Positions 59,675-64,000 of a stretch of 64,000 nt of DNA are shown here, piece by piece. This DNA comes from Ensifer adhaerens. Lineage in GTDB: Bacteria > Pseudomonadota > Alphaproteobacteria > Rhizobiales > Rhizobiaceae. The notes beneath the pieces are model-generated. The model did not search any database and had not been told where the DNA came from. It saw only the letters and a list, made by a program, of their open reading frames with translations. Within the stretch, counting starts at the first letter, position 1, and the number at the start of each line of letters is the position of its first letter. A program made the position numbers and the translations under genes. Where the stretch lies: contig NZ_LGAP01000020.1 of the NCBI RefSeq assembly GCF_001270265.1, positions 1 to 64,000 of the forward strand. Reading direction: 5' to 3'.

Positions 59675-60556
59675 ATGGCCGACGGCATTCCAAGTTTCTT
59701 TGTCTACGGAGAACCGGAACAACAGCTCGAACCCGGGTTCTTTCACGTCGAAACGGTGATGGCCCGGCGTGGGCTTCATCAAGGGCAGGTCAAGGCCCAC
59801 AAGCATGATCAACTTGCCCAGGTGACCTATTGGTTCCGCGGCCGTGGAACATATTTCATCGAAGACAAGGTATTGGACTTTTCCGCGCCGGCCGTCAGCT
59901 CTGTTCCGAGCGGCATCGTGCATGGGTTCTCTGTCGAACCACTGGAAAGCGACGCCATCGTCATTTCGATTGCCGACGGCCTGATGCTGTCTGCCCGGGA
60001 GAGAACAGTCCTGGCGATCGATGCGCCGATCATGGTTGCTGGCACGAGGGACGACAGGCAATGGCAGCGCCTGTCGCAGCTGATGGACATGATTGCGGAA
60101 GAGTACGGGACAGGCGCTTTCGGCACCCAGTCGATGATGGCATCGCTCGCATCGGCGATCCTGACGCAGATCGCCCGCCTTGCCTCGTTGGCGCCGTCAC
60201 CATCGCAGTCGCCCGACGTGATGCTCGCGACGCAGTTGCGTCGTATGATCGACGCGCATTTCCGTGAGAACTGGAGTGTAGGGCGCTACACCGATGTGCT
60301 CGCGACCACCCCGCATCTGCTGGCCAAGGCCAGCAATGCGGCGTTCGGAATGCCGGTGAAGGAACTGATCAACGAGCGCCGGCTGCTTGAGGCCAAACGC
60401 CTGCTGCTCTTCACCGTGCGCTCGCTTGAGGATATCGCCTATGAGATCGGTCTGAGGGATGCCGCCTATTTCTCCCGATTCTTCCGTTTGCGCACCGGCA
60501 TGGCACCGAGCGACTGGCGTCGGCTCAAGCTGACAGAGGCGGTTGTGCCATCCTGA
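59675..60556 (+). CDS. AraC-family regulator of hpaBC
   Basis: A 293-residue AraC-type regulator: N-terminal cupin-like sensing domain with HKHDQLAQVTYWFRGRG, and a C-terminal double HTH (VGRYTDVLATTPHLLAKASNAAFG and SLEDIAYEIGLRDAAYFSRFFRLRTGMAPSDWR). Length and position match HpaA, the 4-hydroxyphenylacetate-responsive activator of hpaBC. The ATG at 59675 was chosen over an upstream TTG. Confidence 0.88.
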   Translation: MADGIPSFFVYGEPEQQLEPGFFHVETVMARRGLHQGQVKAHKHDQLAQVTYWFRGRGTYFIEDKVLDFSAPAVSSVPSGIVHGFSVEPLESDAIVISIADGLMLSARERTVLAIDAPIMVAGTRDDRQWQRLSQLMDMIAEEYGTGAFGTQSMMASLASAILTQIARLASLAPSPSQSPDVMLATQLRRMIDAHFRENWSVGRYTDVLATTPHLLAKASNAAFGMPVKELINERRLLEAKRLLLFTVRSLEDIAYEIGLRDAAYFSRFFRLRTGMAPSDWRRLKLTEAVVPS

Positions 60557-60689
60557 GTGGCCAGCGCAGTTGCGGCTCTGCAATGCGGTATGATGGGATG
60601 GCGAGAGGAAAGGTCTCTACGGGAACATGCCAGCAAACCCATGTTGACCAGGCGGACCAAACAATTTCCGGGATAACGACGATTGGATC

Positions 60690-60717
60690 TTGAAAAGCCG
60701 GGGGCCATGACTATTTA
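60690..60717 (+). promoter_or_regulatory. Possible promoter for an orphan small RNA
   Basis: TTGAAA (60690-60695), 16-nt spacer, TATTTA (60712-60717). Transcription would begin near 60724 and reach the terminator at 60789-60824. Confidence 0.35.
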
Positions 60718-60723
60718 GGTCAT

Positions 60724-60826
60724 CACTACCCGTATCGATGGCGTCCTGCAGCGGCTATGCCCGCGCGTTTGACGTTGTCCGGGTCAAGAAAGGGCGCTCC
60801 CCGTCAAGGGTCGAGCGCCTTTTCTA
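60724..60826 (+). ncRNA. Candidate orphan small RNA
   Basis: About 100 nt between a possible promoter and a strong terminator, in the 453-bp gene-free stretch 60557-61009. No reading frame with a ribosome-binding site is evident in it. The remaining part of the stretch (60827-61009) shows nothing but the ribosome-binding site of the next gene. Confidence 0.35.
60789..60824 (+). terminator. Rho-independent terminator
   Basis: GGCGCTC (60793-60799) pairs with GAGCGCC (60813-60819), flanked by AAAG on the 5' side and TTTTCT on the 3' side, so the stem extends with A-T pairs. It is 230 bp after the AraC stop, too far to be simply that gene's terminator. Confidence 0.65.
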
Positions 60827-61009
60827 TTTCAGGGCTCTCCCAGGAGATAGGGCGGTGGCGGCAGGTACTGCCGGTCGTCGGCCGATAATCAGTGCCGAGG
60901 TCTCGAGACGTTGGCCGCTCGGTGCGCTACCTTGCGTTTCCAAACACCGGTCTGAAGTGTGATGGAACAAACGCGCTTCCGGTGTATTGTTGTTACGGGA
61001 GGCCTCAAG

Positions 61010-61438
61010 ATGTCACTCCGTCATCCGAGAAGCAGACGCTCTTCCGCAATGCTGTTGCCAACCGCGCAATGGCCACGCCACGCGGCGGCATCCCAGGCGC
61101 GCCGTGCCTGGCTCGATGCGCTCTTGGGCCGGCCAGAGCCGGACGATCGGGTGTTGCGCGAAGCCCAGGTGGCCGATGCAGGCGATGGACAAATTGTCAG
61201 CGCCGGGATCTATGTTGATGAAGCGACAACGGTGAACCGCCAGCCGCGTCCTCACGATTACAGTGCGGCAAGATCGGAGCCCGCATTGGCATCAACCGCC
61301 GACGTCGATGCCACCGGCGGCTCGCTTTGGAACTCTATCCTTGGCGAGGACACGACCCACGGCATGCAGCGCTTCGCCAGGTTGATCGCCCTTTTCATCC
61401 TTCTTTGCGGAGTGGTGTTCTGGTTGCTGACACCGTGA
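61010..61438 (+). CDS. Small tail-anchored protein of unknown function
   Basis: A 142-residue protein starting MSLRHPRSRRSSA with GGGAGG 6 nt before the ATG. The N-terminal half is basic and polar, the middle acidic (EPDDRVLREAQVADAGDGQ), and the last 22 residues form one hydrophobic segment (RLIALFILLCGVVFWLLTP), suggesting a C-terminal membrane anchor. Family not recognised. Confidence 0.5.
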   Translation: MSLRHPRSRRSSAMLLPTAQWPRHAAASQARRAWLDALLGRPEPDDRVLREAQVADAGDGQIVSAGIYVDEATTVNRQPRPHDYSAARSEPALASTADVDATGGSLWNSILGEDTTHGMQRFARLIALFILLCGVVFWLLTP

Positions 61439-61565
61439 AGGCGTTTGCCGAAGGGGCGTAGCATCCAAGCAACCTTCGCTTGCTCCCGGCAAATCCCCGT
61501 GAGGGAACCATTCCATCCGCAGCCGGTTTTTCCTCCGGGCTCACAAACCGAGAAAGGACTTGGCC

Positions 61566-62126
61566 ATGCCATCGATCGACACCGCCAGAATTCTCATTCT
61601 CGCAACCGACGGCTACGAGCGTTCGGAGCTGCGTTTGCCGCGCGACGAACTGTCAAAACGCGGCGCCAAAGTGACGATCGCATCGCTGGAAAAACGTGCC
61701 ATCAAGAGTTGGGACAAAGGCGATTGGGGCGACACCGTCGATGTCGACCTGACGGCGAAGGACGTTTTCGTTCGCGACTTCGATGCTCTTGTGCTGCCCG
61801 GCGGGCAAATCAACCCTGACCTGTTGAGGAAGGACCCCGATGCGATGCGCGTCGTCACCGATTTCGTGCAGTCTGGCATGGTGGTGGCAGCCATCTGCCA
61901 TGCCCCGTGGCTCCTTGTCGAAGCCGACGCTTTGAAAGGGCGCAAGGCGACGTCCTATGCCTCGATCCGCAAGGACGTTGAAAATGCCGGCGCGCAGTGG
62001 GTCGATGCAAAGGTCGTCTGCGATCATGGCATCGTTACCTCCCGATCGCCCGATGATCTCGACGCCTTCGTCGCCAAGATCGTCGAGGAGATCGAAGAAG
62101 GGCGCCACGATCGGCGTGCCGCTTGA
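61566..62126 (+). CDS. PfpI/DJ-1-family protein
   Basis: A 186-residue class I glutamine amidotransferase-like protein of the PfpI/YhbO group. The nucleophile is C111 in AAICHAPWL with H112; E17/E21 lie in DGYERSELRLPRDEL. Members act as glyoxalase III/deglycase-type stress proteins or proteases. The ATG at 61566 follows AGAAAGGA; the same frame is open to a TTG at 61560. Confidence 0.87.
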   Translation: MPSIDTARILILATDGYERSELRLPRDELSKRGAKVTIASLEKRAIKSWDKGDWGDTVDVDLTAKDVFVRDFDALVLPGGQINPDLLRKDPDAMRVVTDFVQSGMVVAAICHAPWLLVEADALKGRKATSYASIRKDVENAGAQWVDAKVVCDHGIVTSRSPDDLDAFVAKIVEEIEEGRHDRRAA

Positions 62127-62187
62127 GGGTGAGAGAAACGGGGACGACCTCATCAGGCATCCCTGATCACAGCTTATCGAGGCACTA

Positions 62188-62214
62188 CGGCCGGCCTGAG
62201 TTTCCCGCCGGCCG
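62188..62214. terminator. GC-rich hairpin between convergent genes
   Basis: CGGCCGGC (62188-62195) pairs perfectly with GCCGGCCG (62207-62214). It lies between the convergent PfpI and esterase genes, but lacks a T run on either strand, so termination is only suggested. Confidence 0.4.
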
Positions 62215-62231
62215 GACCCCGTTGCTGCCGA

Positions 62232-63239
62232 CTACTGTAGCGCCTTGGCTAGGAACGGCAGGCTGACATCCATGCGGTAATCGACCGAGTTGTGATTGTC
62301 CTCGAACTCCTCATAGGTGTGTTCGATGCCGAGTTCCTTCAGCGTCCGGTGGATGCGGCGATTGCCGTAGAGCAGATTGTACTGATCCACTGTGCCGCAA
62401 TCCAGGTAGAAAGCCTTGAGCTTGCCGATGTTGTGTCCGTGGGTTTTTGCCAGTTGCACGGGATCGCACGCCATCCAGTTCTTCCAGCGGTCCTCGATCA
62501 ACTCGCAGGTTTCCAGATCGACCGGAAGCCGCAGCCCCTTGAAGACCTCGAGGTCGGGATCGGGGTCGTAGCTTGCCGCCTGGGCGAGGACAAGCAGGAC
62601 CGGGATGTCCTCGTCGGCATGTTTCTGCCGCGCCTCATAGGCTCGGAACCAGTTTTCGATCGACAGGCCATGCCGCGCAAGGGCGCGCAGAACCATGGGA
62701 AAGTCGGCGGCCATCAGGTCGAAGCCGGCGTCTCCCGAATGGCTTGCGGCCGCAGCCCAGATGTCGGGCCGCCGGAAGGCATGGGAAAACGCGCCGTAGC
62801 CGCCCGAGCTTTTTCCGAAAACGCCGCGCCGTCCCGTGCCACCGCAGCCAAAGCGGGTTTCGACCGCCGGAAGCATCTCGTCGATAAGGAAATCTTCCCA
62901 GCGTCCGACGACCGAGCTGTTGACATATTGGTTGCCTCCGAGCGAGGTGAAGCAATCGGGAAAGGCGACGGCCACCGGCGGCATCTGTCCGGTCGCAATC
63001 AACCGGTCCAGGCGCTCCGGGACGTTCTCGAAGAAGGCTTTCCAGGCGGTGTGCAGCGGGCCACCTGCGGTAAAGCCGACAAGATCGACGAGCAGCGGCA
63101 GGCCGGCGCCATCGTGGTTTGCCGGAATATAGACGTCGACGTCCCGTCGGCTTGGGTCCCCGAGCCTGTTGCTGCGCAGAACATCGCTGTCGATGCTGAG
63201 ACGGGACACCGAACCCTTCGGGTAATCTGACTTCTGCAT
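62232..63239 (-). CDS. Alpha/beta-hydrolase esterase (esterase D-like)
   Basis: A 335-residue esterase of the esterase D/enterochelin-esterase fold. VDVYIPANHDGAG and the nucleophile elbow GVFGKSSGGYGAF (catalytic serine) are visible, with a late histidine in FEDNHNSVDYR. GGAGG lies 8 nt before the ATG at 63239; the frame upstream is open but starts less plausibly. Cytoplasmic; substrate unknown. Confidence 0.85.
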   Translation of the reverse strand: MQKSDYPKGSVSRLSIDSDVLRSNRLGDPSRRDVDVYIPANHDGAGLPLLVDLVGFTAGGPLHTAWKAFFENVPERLDRLIATGQMPPVAVAFPDCFTSLGGNQYVNSSVVGRWEDFLIDEMLPAVETRFGCGGTGRRGVFGKSSGGYGAFSHAFRRPDIWAAAASHSGDAGFDLMAADFPMVLRALARHGLSIENWFRAYEARQKHADEDIPVLLVLAQAASYDPDPDLEVFKGLRLPVDLETCELIEDRWKNWMACDPVQLAKTHGHNIGKLKAFYLDCGTVDQYNLLYGNRRIHRTLKELGIEHTYEEFEDNHNSVDYRMDVSLPFLAKALQ

Positions 63240-63387
63240 TGTTTCCTCCTGGTCGCTCGCCGGTTGTACCGTTCGAAGTCGAAGTGGGCCACCGGTTTCG
63301 TCTGTGTAAAGCTCTCTCTTCGGCAAACGCCGTTTGGGAAATCGGCAAACTGTCTGCGATTCGAACTGTGGGGCAAGGAAGGTTGGG

Positions 63388-64000
63388 CTAGCGCAAGATA
63401 CCCTTCAGGAAGGTGAGCACGGCCTCATTGAAAACAGCGGGGCCCTGCAATGGCGCAAAGTGGCTGAGACCGGGAAGAACGTGAAGTGTTGCGTCAGGTA
63501 GCGTGTCGGCGAGATAGCCCATGTGCTCCCGCTTGATGAATTCGTCATGCTCCCCAAGAACGACGGCCACCGGGACAGAGATGCCGGCAAGTGCGGCCGC
63601 CGACAGGTTCGGCTGTGTGCGCTGCATCGCTTCGACAGCTTCGGAAAGCGCATCGAAATCGCCTGGCGTGGCCGAGAGTGCGGCATAGTCCTTCTGGTGT
63701 TGTTGCCAGATGCGGCCGATGATCGGCGTGAACTCGAACGGCTTGGTGCCCGTGTTGTCAACGTTGCAGGCGAAGAAGAAAATGCCGGCGACGCGCCCGG
63801 GTGCTTCCTGCGCAAGGATGAGGCCGGTATCGGCGCCATCGCTCCAGCCGACGATCGCGGCCTTGTTGACTTGCAGTCGATCCATGACGGCGCGGGTATC
63901 GGCGGCCATCAGCTGGTAGCTGTATTCACGCGCGTCTCGCGTGCTGCGGCCGTGGCCGCGGCTGTCGATGACGATGGCACGATAGCCGGCTTCGACGATC
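63388..64000 (-). CDS. Alpha/beta-hydrolase, 5' end cut by the window
   Basis: The C-terminal about 203 residues of an alpha/beta hydrolase. The frame is open to the right edge and reads YRAIVIDSRGHGRST before the nucleophile elbow IVGWSDGADTG (catalytic serine), with the aspartate in VVLGEHDEF and histidine in GLSHFAPLQ. The start codon is beyond position 64000. It is separated from the esterase gene by 148 nt and lies on the same strand. Confidence 0.88.
   Translation of the reverse strand, partial: IVEAGYRAIVIDSRGHGRSTRDAREYSYQLMAADTRAVMDRLQVNKAAIVGWSDGADTGLILAQEAPGRVAGIFFFACNVDNTGTKPFEFTPIIGRIWQQHQKDYAALSATPGDFDALSEAVEAMQRTQPNLSAAALAGISVPVAVVLGEHDEFIKREHMGYLADTLPDATLHVLPGLSHFAPLQGPAVFNEAVLTFLKGILR

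Noticed and set aside
1-64000. Mobile elements, CRISPR arrays, tRNA or rRNA genes
   Set aside because: No transposase or integrase motif, no regularly spaced repeats, no cloverleaf or conserved rRNA segment was found on either strand.

Overview
The window is high-GC alphaproteobacterial chromosome or megaplasmid, most likely Rhizobiaceae (Ensifer/Sinorhizobium-like). The reasons are two copies of a RIME1-like rhizobial intergenic element (21991-22097 and 39664-39766), a small RNA with repeated CTCCTCCC hairpin loops typical of the rhizobial 'cuckoo' family (33063-33224), a BgsA-like beta-glucan synthase operon, and many TRAP/ABC uptake operons each with its own regulator. No tRNA, rRNA, CRISPR array, transposase, integrase or replication origin was seen. 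Family calls come from reading motifs and from memory; no database search was possible.

Layout. 0.2-2 kb: a LysR regulator divergent from an isocitrate lyase/PEP mutase-family enzyme. 2-8.7 kb: a shikimate catabolism operon on the minus strand (TRAP transporter DctQMP, shikimate dehydrogenase, and a two-domain 3-dehydroshikimate dehydratase), divergent from a TetR regulator whose likely operator lies inside the operon promoter. 8.7-11.7 kb: an Lrp-type regulator divergent from an AceE-like 2-oxoacid dehydrogenase E1, resembling the mdeR/mdeB pair. 11.8-16.5 kb: a three-gene polysaccharide operon (membrane-fusion protein, secreted six-hairpin glycosidase-like protein, BgsA-like glycosyltransferase). 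16.7-23 kb: a polyamine-type ABC transporter (split over divergent units) with a DmpA-type aminopeptidase and an RpiR regulator. 23.5-30.7 kb: a second RpiR regulator, a ferric/organophosphate-type ABC transporter, a histidine phosphatase and a frameshifted Na/Pi cotransporter-PhoU gene. 30.8-39.7 kb: RidA, a DEDDh exonuclease, the cuckoo-type small RNA, a GH25 lipoprotein, Rrf2 plus a thioredoxin-reductase-like flavoprotein, a DedA/YqaA membrane protein, and a glycosyltransferase-epimerase pair.

39.8-60.6 kb is a catabolic supercluster for aromatic amines or amino acids. A minus-strand operon hpaF-hpaE-hpaD-(aromatic amino acid decarboxylase)-hpaG-hpaH-hpaI, with divergent hpaR, carries the full homoprotocatechuate meta-cleavage pathway. 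hpaB-hpaC with a divergent AraC regulator converts 4-hydroxyphenylacetate to homoprotocatechuate. Between them lies an overlapping operon: IclR, UPF0261/Tm-1-like protein, HAD phosphatase, omega-aminotransferase, a class III 'aminotransferase' that looks like an O-phosphoamine phospho-lyase, and an APH-fold kinase. It is divergent from an APC permease and a PuuC-like aldehyde dehydrogenase. The kinase/phospho-lyase pair beside the decarboxylase, aldehyde dehydrogenase and hpa genes suggests an undescribed route in which beta-hydroxylated aromatic amines (octopamine or noradrenaline type) are phosphorylated, eliminated to arylacetaldehydes, oxidised and sent through the hpa pathway. This is the main hypothesis from the window.

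60.7-64 kb: a possible small RNA, a small membrane-anchored protein, a PfpI/DJ-1 protein, an esterase, and an alpha/beta hydrolase cut by the right edge.
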